Source: Mycolicibacterium pyrenivorans
Lineage (GTDB): Bacteria > Actinomycetota > Actinomycetes > Mycobacteriales > Mycobacteriaceae
Length of the DNA: 42,434 bases
NCBI RefSeq assembly: GCF_025821625.1
Contig: NZ_JACKSH010000298.1
Coordinates: 1-42,434, forward strand
Reading direction: 5' to 3'
The position numbers and the translations under genes were made by a program. The notes under the pieces were generated by a model, which searched no databases, was not told where the DNA came from, and saw nothing but the letters and a program-made list of their open reading frames with translations. Below are positions 7,144-16,425 of the stretch, one piece after another; position 1 is the stretch's first letter, and every line of letters starts with the position of its first letter.

Positions 7144-10100
7144 ATGCACCTCGACCACCTGCCGGTGCCTGCCGGGCGTACCCGCAACGGCTACGGCGCG
7201 GCGATCTTCGACATGGACGGGGTGATCACCGACACCGCAACCGTGCACGCGGCGGCGTGGAAGAAGCTGTTCGACACGGTCCTTCCCGCCATCGGGAGTG
7301 ACCGCCAACCGCCCTTCGACGCGGATCGCGACTACCGCACCTACGTCGACGGGCGCACCCGCGAAGGCGGTGTAAGCGCATTGCTGGCCTCGCGCGGTCT
7401 CAAGGTGCCGGTCGGCAGCACCGATGATGGCCCGGAGCAACTGACCGTGTACGGACTCGGCGCACTCAAACAGCAGATCTTCGAGGACCTGCTTGCCCAG
7501 GCAGGGGTGTCGGTGTTTCCCGACGCGAGAAAACTGCTCGTCGAACTGCAGGCACGCAATGTGCCCGCCGCGCTGGTGACCTCCAGCCGCAACAGTCAGG
7601 CGGTTCTCGACGCGGGCGGGGTGACGCATTTCTTCTCGGTGCGTGTCGATGGCATCGACGCGATGCGGCTGTCGCTGCCCGGCAAACCCGACCCGGCGAT
7701 GTTCATCGAGGCGGCCCGCCGGCTATCCGTGCCGCCGTGCGATGCGATCGTGTTCGAAGATGCCACCGCCGGTGTCAGCGCCGCCGCAGACGGAGGTTTT
7801 GGTCTGGTGGTGGGGGTCGACCGCACCGGAGCCGGATCAGCGCTGGCCGACGCGGGAGCGGACGTGGTGGTAACCGATCTCACCCAGATACCGCCGACCC
7901 GGCCCGGCCGAGGCCACACAAACCGGGCATGGTGCGGAGGCGCGACGGTCCCCACCCAGGCCGGGTGGCAGCTGGTCTACGACCACTTCGACCCAGCACA
8001 GGAAGGGACACGGGAGGCTCTGTGCACGCTCGGCAACGGCTATTGGGCTACCCGCGGCGCCGTTCCCGGCAGCACCGCCGACAACGTCCATTACCCCGGT
8101 ACTTACCTCGCGGGGGTCTACAACCGGCTCACCACCGATCTGAAGGGAGCCACCGTCGAGACTGAACACCTCGTCAACGCCCCGGACTGGACGCATCTAA
8201 CGGTACGGTTCGCGGGCGGGGGGCCGTTGCGTCCAGGATCGCCGGACATGGTCAGCCACGATCAGACACTCGACATCCACGCCGGCGTACTGACACGTAC
8301 CAACCGCTACCGCGACGCGGCCGGCCGCACTGTGCGAATCACGTCACGACAGATACAGTCCCTGACCCATCCACACCTGGCCGCACTCGAAGTCATGCTC
8401 GAATCCGAAAACTGGTCCGGGGACATGATTGTCGAGTCCGGGATCAACGCCGCCGTCGCCAACCGCAATGTGCCCGCCGACCACGAGCTGGCCCACCACC
8501 ATCTCATCCCCACAGCCACAACAGAAGTCGACCGCGAAACGGTGCTTGCCGACGTTGCGACAAGCCAGTCTCACATCAGCATCGCCACCGTCGCGCGCAC
8601 CCGTGTCCGCGGCGTTGACGCAGTGATCAACCGCGAGCCTGTGCTTGCGCCCGCCTACGCAGGACACACCTTGACTGTGCGCCTCGAGCCGGGCACACAC
8701 GTGGCGATAGAGAAAGTCGCGGCGGTGGCGACCTCTCGGGACCGGGCCATCTCGACCGCCGCCGCAGACGCATGCAACCGCATCGGCTGGGCTCCCGAAT
8801 TCGGCGAACTGTTCGAGGTCCACGCGCAGGCGTGGGAGCAGATGTGGCAGCGATTCGGGATCGATATGGCCGCGAGCCCGCAGCAGTCACTGGCATTGAA
8901 TCTGCACATTTTCCATGTGCTGCAAACCATTTCGGCCGCAGAACCAGACCTCGATGCCGGCCTGCCGGCCCGAGGCCTGCACGGCGAGGGCTACCGGGGC
9001 CACATCTTCTGGGACGAACTATTCGTCTATCCGATGCTGACCCTGCGCCAACCCGAACTGACCCGGTCCTTGTTGCTGTACCGCCATCGCCGCCTGGACG
9101 CCGCCCGCGCCGCGGCCCGCGCCGCAGGCCTGGCCGGGGCGATGTTCCCATGGCAGTCCGGCAGCGAGGGCCGCGAAGAAACACCCACACAGCTGCTCAA
9201 TGTCCGCAACGGACAATGGGTACCGGACAACTCGCACCGTCAGCGTCACGTCGGGCTGGCCGTCGCCTACTGCGTGTGGCAGTACCATCAGGCCGCCGGC
9301 GATATCGGATTTCTCGCCGACTACGGGGCGGAGATCCTGGTCGAGGTGGCGCGGCTGTTTGCCAGCTTGGCGGCACACGACCCGGCCGATGACCGCTTCG
9401 ACATCGTCGGGGTGATGGGACCCGACGAATATCACGACGGCTACCCCGACACACCCGGGCAGGGACTGCGCAACAACGCCTACACCAATGTCCTGGCCGC
9501 CTGGGTGCTTGCCCGCGCGCAGGAGACGGTGGCGCTGTTGGCACACCGTGACTGTGAGCAACTCTGGCGTCGCCTCCAGCTACAGCCCGAGGAGCCGGCC
9601 CATTGGCGCCGAGTCAGCAGCAGGCTGCGCGTTCCCTTCCACGACGGCGTCATCAGCCAGTTCGAAGGCTACGGCGAGCTGTCCGAATTCGACTGGGGTC
9701 GCTACCGCAGCCGCTACGGCAACATCGGACGCTTGGATCTGATCCTGCAAGCCGAGGGCGACACCACCAACCGCTACAAGCTCTCCAAGCAGGCCGATGT
9801 GCTGATGTTGTTCTACCTGTTTTCGGCCGAGGAACTGCGCGCCGTATTCGCCGAACTCGGCTACGAGCTGCCGCCGGAGCTGATCGTTCGCACGGTTCGC
9901 TACTACCTGGCCCGCACCAGCCACGGGTCCACGTTGAGCAGGCTGACCCACGGGTGGGTGTCGGCGCGCACCGACCGGCGACAATCGTGGTCGCTGTTCA
10001 CCGAGGCGCTGCAGGCCGATCTGGCCGACACCCAAGGAGGCACCACCCGCGAAGGCGTCCACACCGGCGCCATGGCCGGCACCGCCGACATGGTGATCCG

Positions 10101-10380
10101 CTGCTATGGCGGCGTGGAGACCCGAGGCGATGTGCTCTGGCTACACCCGGTGTTGCCCGCCGAACTCACCGCGGCGTCGTTTCGGCTGCGCTACCGCGGT
10201 CAGCCGATCAGCGTCGATCTGACTCAGCAGCGGGCACGACTGCATCTGCCGCCGTGTTCGGCCGCCCCGGTCCAACTCTGCGTCGAGGGCATCGAAAAAA
10301 CGCTGAACGCGGGCGACGTCTGGGAAGTGCCGTTATCGTCTGCGGCGTCGGAGCCCTCCCCCACTGAGCTGAAGATGTAG
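7144..10380 (+). CDS. Beta-phosphoglucomutase / GH65 disaccharide phosphorylase fusion
   Basis: A 1078-residue two-domain enzyme. Residues about 18-255 are a HAD-family beta-phosphoglucomutase (FDMDGVITDT with nucleophile D23 and D25, a central VTSSRNS, and FEDATAGVSAA). Residues about 270-1065 are a glycoside hydrolase family 65 phosphorylase with HGEGYRGHIFWDELF, the general acid E762 in GPDEYHDGY, and the phosphate-binding HGSTLS. Together they would phosphorolyse an alpha-linked glucose disaccharide (trehalose, maltose or kojibiose; not decidable here) to beta-glucose 1-phosphate and convert it to glucose 6-phosphate. M. tuberculosis has the same pair as separate neighbouring genes, Rv3400 and Rv3401. 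The start is uncertain: ATG 7144 lies just before the HAD domain but has a weak ribosome site. Confidence 0.9.
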   Translation: MHLDHLPVPAGRTRNGYGAAIFDMDGVITDTATVHAAAWKKLFDTVLPAIGSDRQPPFDADRDYRTYVDGRTREGGVSALLASRGLKVPVGSTDDGPEQLTVYGLGALKQQIFEDLLAQAGVSVFPDARKLLVELQARNVPAALVTSSRNSQAVLDAGGVTHFFSVRVDGIDAMRLSLPGKPDPAMFIEAARRLSVPPCDAIVFEDATAGVSAAADGGFGLVVGVDRTGAGSALADAGADVVVTDLTQIPPTRPGRGHTNRAWCGGATVPTQAGWQLVYDHFDPAQEGTREALCTLGNGYWATRGAVPGSTADNVHYPGTYLAGVYNRLTTDLKGATVETEHLVNAPDWTHLTVRFAGGGPLRPGSPDMVSHDQTLDIHAGVLTRTNRYRDAAGRTVRITSRQIQSLTHPHLAALEVMLESENWSGDMIVESGINAAVANRNVPADHELAHHHLIPTATTEVDRETVLADVATSQSHISIATVARTRVRGVDAVINREPVLAPAYAGHTLTVRLEPGTHVAIEKVAAVATSRDRAISTAAADACNRIGWAPEFGELFEVHAQAWEQMWQRFGIDMAASPQQSLALNLHIFHVLQTISAAEPDLDAGLPARGLHGEGYRGHIFWDELFVYPMLTLRQPELTRSLLLYRHRRLDAARAAARAAGLAGAMFPWQSGSEGREETPTQLLNVRNGQWVPDNSHRQRHVGLAVAYCVWQYHQAAGDIGFLADYGAEILVEVARLFASLAAHDPADDRFDIVGVMGPDEYHDGYPDTPGQGLRNNAYTNVLAAWVLARAQETVALLAHRDCEQLWRRLQLQPEEPAHWRRVSSRLRVPFHDGVISQFEGYGELSEFDWGRYRSRYGNIGRLDLILQAEGDTTNRYKLSKQADVLMLFYLFSAEELRAVFAELGYELPPELIVRTVRYYLARTSHGSTLSRLTHGWVSARTDRRQSWSLFTEALQADLADTQGGTTREGVHTGAMAGTADMVIRCYGGVETRGDVLWLHPVLPAELTAASFRLRYRGQPISVDLTQQRARLHLPPCSAAPVQLCVEGIEKTLNAGDVWEVPLSSAASEPSPTELKM

Positions 10381-10383
10381 GCC

Positions 10384-12024
10384 ATGGCCCACGGTGAGCG
10401 GTACCGACAGATCGCAGAAACCCTGGCGCGCCATGGTTTTGGATTCTTCATCGGCGTGACGGGTCTGCAACGATGGGTGCCGCTGCACCACGGACTGCTG
10501 GGTCATGAACGCCGCGAACAGCCGTATTCCAACCCCGACCACCTGAGGCTGGCTCTTGAGCAGCTCGGCCCCAGCTTCGTCAAGCTGGGCCAAATCCTGT
10601 CCACCCGCCCCGATCTGCTGCCCGAGCCCTACCGGCAGGAATTGGCCAAGCTGCAGGACTCGGCCCCACCGGTGCCTGCTCCGGTGATCGCCGAGCTTAT
10701 CGAGCGTGAGCTTGCAGGTCCCCCGTCGCAGATCTTCGCGACCTTCGACCTGCAACCGTTGGCCAGCGCCTCACTGGGGCAGGCGCACGCCGCCACCCTG
10801 CACGACGGGACCGAAGTCGTGGTCAAGGTGCGCCGCCCGCATGTAGTCGAACAGGTCGAGCAGGATTTGGAGATTCTGCGCAATCTCGCGGCACGCGCGA
10901 GTCGGCGCTGGGAGGCCGCCGCCGACTACGACCTGGTGGGCATCGCCGAAGAGTTCGCCGATACCTTGCGGGCCGAGCTCGACTACCTGCACGAAGCCCG
11001 CAACGCCGAGCGATTCGCCGCCAACTTCGCCGCCAGCCCCACGATCCGGATCCCCCGAATCTATTGGGACACCACCACCTCGCGCGTGTTGACCATCGAG
11101 CGCATCAGGGGAATCAAGATCAATGACGTGCACGCGCTGGACGCCGCCGGTATAGATCGGCGAGTCTTGGCGGACAACGCGGCGCGGGCGGTCGCGAAAA
11201 TGATCTTCGAGGACGGGTTCTTTCACGCCGATCCCCACCCGGGCAATCTCTTCGTCGAACCTGACGGCCGCATTGGCCTGATTGATTTCGGCATGGCGGG
11301 CGAGATCGATGAACGCCTTCGCGAGCAACTCGCCGCGCTGCTTGTCGCGCTGGCCGGGCAGAATCCTCGCCGCGTGGCTTCGGCTGTCGCCGAACTGAGT
11401 TCAACCAAGGGCACGATCAACGTGTCCGCACTTACCGCGGACCTGGCGCCCATCCTGCAGCGTTACACCGGACGGGCGCTGGGGAACATCCCGGTCGCAG
11501 CGTTGATCCACGATGTACTCGCAGTGGTCCGCCAGCACCACCTGAAACTGCAGCGCGAACTGGCGTTGCAGTTGAAGATGCTTGTCATGGCCGAAGGCCT
11601 AGGGGCAGAGCTCGATCCGGCATTTCAGCTGGCCGCGATCATCGGTCCCTACGCCCGTCGCCTTGTCGCCGGCCGGTATTCGCTGGACGCATTGGCCCGT
11701 CGATTCAGGCAAGCCGGCGTCGACGTGCTCGACGTTACCGCGGAACTCCCTGACCAGTTACGCCGGTTGCGGGACGTGCTCGATGCGGGTGGACCCGAAG
11801 TTCACCTTCGTGCAGCCGAGTTGGAGCCATTCGTCGGCAGACTCGAGGCGACCGGTCTCCGGTTAGGTGCCGCGCTGATAATCGCCGCTCTGGTGCGCTC
11901 TATCGGGGACGTCATGGCCGCCGATCCGCGCCACCGACGGTCCCAGGCCCTCTCTGTCTTGGGTGCCGGCCTGGGATCATTGGGCGCCTACCTCGCGTTG
12001 ACGTCGCGCCCACGCCGAAGTTAG
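10384..12024 (+). CDS. UbiB/ABC1 (AarF) family atypical kinase
   Basis: A 546-residue member of the UbiB/ABC1 protein-kinase-like family. The hallmark LGPSFVKLGQILSTRPDLLP (KxGQ) is near residues 59-78, the Ala-rich nucleotide loop ASASLGQAHAA follows, and VVVKV holds the lysine. The catalytic block is FFHADPHPGNLF, followed by LIDFGMAG as the metal-binding DFG. A hydrophobic C-terminal tail, about residues 495-540, could form two membrane helices, as in other family members. UbiB proteins are ATPases supporting isoprenoid quinone or lipid metabolism; the bacterial substrate is unclear. It starts 3 nt after the GH65 fusion stop, so the two are almost certainly co-transcribed and coupled. Confidence 0.9.
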   Translation: MAHGERYRQIAETLARHGFGFFIGVTGLQRWVPLHHGLLGHERREQPYSNPDHLRLALEQLGPSFVKLGQILSTRPDLLPEPYRQELAKLQDSAPPVPAPVIAELIERELAGPPSQIFATFDLQPLASASLGQAHAATLHDGTEVVVKVRRPHVVEQVEQDLEILRNLAARASRRWEAAADYDLVGIAEEFADTLRAELDYLHEARNAERFAANFAASPTIRIPRIYWDTTTSRVLTIERIRGIKINDVHALDAAGIDRRVLADNAARAVAKMIFEDGFFHADPHPGNLFVEPDGRIGLIDFGMAGEIDERLREQLAALLVALAGQNPRRVASAVAELSSTKGTINVSALTADLAPILQRYTGRALGNIPVAALIHDVLAVVRQHHLKLQRELALQLKMLVMAEGLGAELDPAFQLAAIIGPYARRLVAGRYSLDALARRFRQAGVDVLDVTAELPDQLRRLRDVLDAGGPEVHLRAAELEPFVGRLEATGLRLGAALIIAALVRSIGDVMAADPRHRRSQALSVLGAGLGSLGAYLALTSRPRRS

Positions 12025-12148
12025 CGCTCGTGGCTGGCCGCGCATGCGGAAAGACCAAAAGTGTTCTGCCTTCGAGGAAAAGGATGTACTGACCGGTCCG
12101 CGTGCCGGCCCGATGACCGTTCACGCCTGCGTGCTGTGCGGATCGAGT

Positions 12149-14272
12149 TCATGTCGTTGCAGGATCCGGGGCGGGTTTATCTAGTGTTGTGTCCGCCCCA
12201 AGCAAGCCGCTCAGTATGTCGATCACCGTAGCGGTCAGCGCACCGAGGCGGTTCAGCGCTGGCTCCGTGCCGCTATTCGAATGCTGTTGTTGTGGGCCCG
12301 GATTGGCGTCGCACAATCGAGTACCGATTGCGCGCACGTCCAGCTCGAGAATCGAGGCGACTTCAGCGAGGTTGACTGGCCCGCTGTATTCCGGGTGAGC
12401 ACACCAGGTGAGTACCGGGGTCACCAAGAACTTCGATTCCGGGTCGGTCATCGCGGGCAGGGCGCCGAGGAGGTGCACGCTGTGCGGGTTGAGCCCGATC
12501 TCCTCGGCCGCCTCGCGCAGGGCGGTGTCGATCGGGCCGGTGTCGCCCGAATCCTGGGCGCCGCCGGGAAACGTCAGTCGCCCCGGGTAGTCGCGCAGAT
12601 CCGTGGCGCGTTCGGTGAGAAGCACCCGTGGCCCCGCCGGCCCACTGGTGAGCACTACCAATACTGCCGCCGGCCGCAGCGTGACGACCTGCCGGGGTTC
12701 TTGCGTGAGCTGCGGGTAACGCCGGGCCATTGCCGCGGCCAATGACTGCGCCCACGGCGGAATCACCGCCGGTGACGCTGAACCCGAATGCGATGCCCGG
12801 TCAGGCCCGGCCTGGGCGTCGATGCTGGTCCAGCCGATCAGTGCTGACCGCACGTGCATGGTTGTGAAACCGGCCGCGGCGTCCGCGGACGCGACCAGGC
12901 GGGTCTGCTGCCCCAGACCGGGGTGTCCAAACAGCGCGCGCGCCGGACGATGCACGGCATGGTTGTCGGGATCGGCCCAGTCCGCAGGGTTGTTGGCCAC
13001 CGCGACCAGCGCCTGAGAAGAACCGACGAGGTGGGCGATCTGGCCGGTGAATGGGGTCAGACGTTCGCTCATCGCGGGAACCAGCACCAGGTTGGCACCG
13101 GCCTCCGTTAAGGCGTGTACTGCCTGCGGGTTGAGAAGATCGCGGCAGATGGCCACCACAATATGCCAGCCCGCGGCTGTGACGTACACCCGCAACTCTG
13201 GCCAACCCTGCGGTTGGATGTCTTCGAGGATCGGATGCTGTGCGGGAGAGTGTTTTTCGTGGATCAGCGGGTCTGGATGCCCGCGCACCCAGGCGGCCGC
13301 GGTGTTGCGCCGCCGGCGCGGTGAACCTTCGCTGTGGTGGTAGCTGCCCGCGACCAGTAGTCGAGGTCCGTCCGGGCGGCGCACCCACGCCTGCAGTCGT
13401 CGCGACAGCGACTCGGTGACACACAGCTCGGGGAGCACCACGATCGAGGCGCCGGCGTCGGCGGCGGCACCGATGAGCTCATCGAGGATGCGGCGTTGTT
13501 GACGTACATTTGTTGGCCGGACGGGGAACGCGGGTTGTGCCGGATCCGCAGGCAGCGTGAACTCCGTTAAGGCCGTGTTCGGGTGGCACGTGGCGATAAT
13601 GGTGTCGATGGTGACTAGATCCGCCAAAGCGTCAAACAGGCTGTAGTCGAACACGATTCGAAATTGGGTGGCCCACCCGCCAGCCAGCCGAACTCGGCGG
13701 ATTTCGTCTAGGCGGTTGGCCAACCGCCACGGCGGCGCGGTGGGCCGCATGTCCATCACAGCGCGAATGTCGGGCACTCCCAAGGGAATCGGGTCACCAA
13801 CTGCTGGCTGATACGGACTGCGCCGTCGGAACGAGTCGGCAAGAAAATCCCCGTAGTGTTGGTCCACGAACCGCGCCAGCGCGTGGGCGATCATCACCGG
13901 CGCGACGCCCTCGACAGGAATCAGCGCCTCAGCCAGCGCACTGCGCATAGGCGTGTCTAGGGTTGACTCAGCTGGCCGGGACACGGCGATCGCCTCAATC
14001 GGACGAAGAATCGTGGTGAGAATCGCCCGTATCCGCGGATCGGTGACTTGGGCCCACAACACCTGGTGTTCGTCACGGCACAGATGCAGCAGGTGCGTCA
14101 GTGTGACCAAGGGGTCCGTCTGTTCGAGGATCCTCTCCCGCAGCCTTTCCAGCCGTTCGGCAGGCGACTGTAGCCGAGCCACGCACGGCGAGCACGGCCC
14201 CACGTTCGGATCAAATCCGGTGGGCATGTCGTCACCAACGATCTTGACGGGATGGATCATGGTGCGCCTCAT
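12149..14272 (-). CDS. Nitrilase-superfamily / Nudix hydrolase fusion
   Basis: A 707-residue protein. Residues 1-230 have no recognised domain, apart from a CSPC pair at 27-30. Residues about 250-460 are a carbon-nitrogen hydrolase with the full catalytic triad: E282 in VVLPELC, K340 in IHEKHSP and C376 in AICRDLL. Residues about 530-650 are a Nudix domain of the CoA-pyrophosphatase (NudL) type, with LTFPGGAQD and REAAEEIG at 586-593. The joint substrate is unknown; an amide- or nitrile-containing nucleotide is conceivable but is only inference. ATG 14272 lacks a clear ribosome site, and ATG 14260 with GAGGCG just upstream is an alternative. It runs convergent to the UbiB gene. Confidence 0.82.
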   Translation of the reverse strand: MRRTMIHPVKIVGDDMPTGFDPNVGPCSPCVARLQSPAERLERLRERILEQTDPLVTLTHLLHLCRDEHQVLWAQVTDPRIRAILTTILRPIEAIAVSRPAESTLDTPMRSALAEALIPVEGVAPVMIAHALARFVDQHYGDFLADSFRRRSPYQPAVGDPIPLGVPDIRAVMDMRPTAPPWRLANRLDEIRRVRLAGGWATQFRIVFDYSLFDALADLVTIDTIIATCHPNTALTEFTLPADPAQPAFPVRPTNVRQQRRILDELIGAAADAGASIVVLPELCVTESLSRRLQAWVRRPDGPRLLVAGSYHHSEGSPRRRRNTAAAWVRGHPDPLIHEKHSPAQHPILEDIQPQGWPELRVYVTAAGWHIVVAICRDLLNPQAVHALTEAGANLVLVPAMSERLTPFTGQIAHLVGSSQALVAVANNPADWADPDNHAVHRPARALFGHPGLGQQTRLVASADAAAGFTTMHVRSALIGWTSIDAQAGPDRASHSGSASPAVIPPWAQSLAAAMARRYPQLTQEPRQVVTLRPAAVLVVLTSGPAGPRVLLTERATDLRDYPGRLTFPGGAQDSGDTGPIDTALREAAEEIGLNPHSVHLLGALPAMTDPESKFLVTPVLTWCAHPEYSGPVNLAEVASILELDVRAIGTRLCDANPGPQQQHSNSGTEPALNRLGALTATVIDILSGLLGADTTLDKPAPDPATT

Positions 14273-14340
14273 GGCTGGATCGTGTGTGCCGCATGCGTGT
14301 GCTCACCCGGGCCAGGGCCAATCCGCGACTTTCGGGGATC

Positions 14341-14611
14341 AATGTGACGGTGTCCATCGATCCACTGCGTCATCGAGCGGAGTGCAGTCCAGCACCCGCT
14401 TGCGGCCCAGCAGACCCGGCAGCCTGGCCGCCTCCACAGTGACCTCGAGGATCCGGTTCGGCCGCCTCGACCGGGCCAGCCGGGCGCGCATGTCTATGAA
14501 CACCGTGTGGTCTCCCTCGAGGTCCTGACTGTCGAGCACGAACAGAATCTGCTCATCGCCCGCGATGCTCTTCTGGGGTGCCTCGCTGCTCAGACGACTA
14601 TCGCGCAGCGC
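14341..14611 (-). pseudogene. Transposase fragment (IS1182-like)
   Basis: An open minus-strand frame contains FVLDSQDLEGDHTVFIDMR, ARLARSRRPNRILEV and GLLGRKRVLDCTPLDDAV. These are blocks typical of the middle of IS1182-type transposases, where RxLDSTPLxDAVATQD normally continues. The match stops at DDAV, and both the N-terminal and catalytic C-terminal regions are missing. No terminal repeats were identified. It is an insertion remnant lying just downstream of the hemophore-like gene. Confidence 0.6.
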
Positions 14612-15085
14612 TTACTGCCCGGGCGACATACCGCCAGGCGCCATTTCCCCGGGCGCCATAGCTCCAGGCGCCATACCCCCAGGCGCCATACCCCCGGGCA
14701 TCATGCCTTGGTGCATGGGCAGGCCGCACCTGGCGCTCAGATCCCTGACCGGTTGACGGATGTTCTGGAACGTGGCCGCCACGTCTGGGTGGGTGTCGGT
14801 GTAGGCCTTGATCGCGGCCCGCCGCTCCTCGGGTGTGCCTTGGCTCCTGGCATCAATGAACACCTGCTGGACGTCTGGACGGGAGTCCAGATAGTCGGCC
14901 ATCTGGGTCATCGCGGCGGCGTGTGCCCGCATCACCGCTGCCGGAGAACACGGATCTTGCGGTGGCTGCGCAGCCGCCGCACCCGCTGCTGCGAATGCCA
15001 CGATTCCCACCGCCACGCCGGCTGCTGCCGCGCGAACCACACGCCGTGGAACCCGCCCGCCATGCATGCGCTTATTCACTGTCAT
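14612..15085 (-). CDS. Hemophore-related secreted protein with a Met/Pro/Gly repeat tail
   Basis: A protein of about 157 residues with an N-terminal signal peptide (hydrophobic core about residues 18-40, AxA cleavage region before AQPPQDPCSP). The mature domain, with one Cys near its start and another in SARCGLP, has the four-helix pattern of the mycobacterial haem-binding/hemophore-related family (Rv0203-like). YLDSRPDVQQVF and YTDTHPDVAATFQNIRQPV are characteristic. The C-terminus is a run of GGMAP-type pentapeptides encoded by five 15-bp repeats. Met-rich tails of this kind suggest soft-metal binding, which is inference. AAGGAG precedes ATG 15085 closely; GTG 15079 would have better spacing. 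Confidence 0.78.
   Translation of the reverse strand: MTVNKRMHGGRVPRRVVRAAAAGVAVGIVAFAAAGAAAAQPPQDPCSPAAVMRAHAAAMTQMADYLDSRPDVQQVFIDARSQGTPEERRAAIKAYTDTHPDVAATFQNIRQPVRDLSARCGLPMHQGMMPGGMAPGGMAPGAMAPGEMAPGGMSPGQ
14622..14696. repeat. Five 15-bp tandem repeats in the hemophore-like gene
   Basis: The units read ggcgccataccccca with small variations and encode the pentapeptides M-A/S-P-G-x at the protein's C-terminus. Repeat number could vary by slippage. They are in-frame coding repeats, not a CRISPR array. Confidence 0.8.
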
Positions 15086-15883
15086 CACTCCTTCCGAACG
15101 GCTGCTTCTGATGACCGCCCATGATTACCGCTGAACGCATCGCCTGAAGTCCGCGTTGACCCGGCGTCGGGCGCCGACACCCTCGTGGTGTCGGTTGCCC
15201 ACGTAGTCGCTTCCCCTGAGGTCTAAGCCGGGGCCCAGCCGACACGGCTTCGCTCCGGGAAGATGCCCGGCGCGCAGTCTTGCGATAGTGCCGCCGCCCA
15301 CGCAAACCGTCCACTGCAGCAGCGCCACGGGTGTTCGGAGGCTTATTTGATCGACGCTCAGGAATATCTCCCATCGGGCCCCTCTATGTCGGCGCCAAAC
15401 CCCAACATTCCCTGCAGCCGTATGTCAGGGAACATCTGGATTCACGTCCACCATGCACGATCGTGATGCCGCTTTCGTAACCTATCTGGGATCTACGCAG
15501 TTGGTCCATACTTCGCGAAAGTCGACCGCGGCGAGCCGTACCGATCACCGCGGTCGCCGACGATGATGGAGGACCTCACTGCGGCGCAGGCCCGTGCTTA
15601 CAATGCCTGGTTCCAAACGTGCTGGGGCGCTCATCGGTGGGCAGTGGAACTGGGTGCGGTTGATGATGCCCTCTCGGATATATCGCTGATCTCGTCGTGG
15701 TGGAAATCGGGTGCGGCACCGAACGTTCGCGCCATTTCGCGAGATCGGCCGGCCCGAAACGGTTTCGGGCTCCGCGTCGATCGCGTCGTGCCGCAAAGGC
15801 GCGGCAGACGACGACCTTGGCCTCCTTGTTCTCATGAGCGAGGGCATGATTGTCGCGAGTCCACCTCGAAGGGGACTCCCCTG
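15086..15883. other. Gene-poor stretch
   Basis: Open frames occur on both strands, but none has a recognisable domain or a good ribosome site. A plus-strand stretch around 15735-15850 (REIGRPETVSGSAS..., LGLLVLMSEGMIVAS) has some protein-like composition and may be a gene fragment. I cannot name it. Confidence 0.4.
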
Positions 15884-16284
15884 TTGCTCGATGGCGTCAA
15901 TCACATCGCCTGGATCTCGAAAAACGTCGCCCGACTGGGCTTCTACGCCGACGTGTTCGACGCCGAAGTCGGACCTACCCGACCCCACGGAGAGAATCCC
16001 GGCGAGACAATGACTGTGCTTCGGATCGGGCCCACACCTTGCTCAACATTGTGGCGATCGAGGGAAACACCGAACCCGACCGGCAATCGCCTTTGTGGGG
16101 CCGTGGCCGCATCGAGCACTTCGGCCTCCAGGCCGCCTCACCGGACGCTTTCGAAACGATTCGGCGGCGACTCATCGACCAAGGCGCCAGCGACGGCACC
16201 ATTAACGACTTCGGCACGGTGCACAGCATATTTTTCCGCGACCCCGATGGACTCGAAGGCGAGGTCCTTGTTCCCAACGTCTAG
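15884..16284 (+). pseudogene. VOC-superfamily (glyoxalase-like) gene with a frameshift
   Basis: The N-terminal half reads LLDGVNHIAWISKNVARLGFYADVFDAEV, the usual first beta-alpha-beta module of vicinal-oxygen-chelate proteins. Near 16030 the frame changes. The second half, GRIEHFGLQAASPDAFETI and HSIFFRDPDGLEGEVLVP, continues in another frame to TAG 16284 and contains the second metal-ligand module. Both halves together are a normal length for a single-module VOC protein of about 130 residues. The start is TTG 15884 after AAGGGGA. The substrate is unknown. Either the gene is dead or there is a sequencing error in the G/C run near 16028-16034. Confidence 0.7.
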
Positions 16285-16425
16285 CTTCCGCCCTGGCTGC
16301 ATCATGGCCAGGCGTCCGCGAGCCAGGTCGGGCATGCGCGACCGGCGGTGCGGGCATCGATGTGGCCGGCGAGTCGGTCTCGGACGCCGAGCGGTGGCGC
16401 CGCGGCACCCCAACCAATCTCGATG

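Noticed and set aside
14622..14696. Possible CRISPR or regulatory repeat
   Set aside because: The 15-bp units are in frame and encode the tail of the hemophore-like protein.
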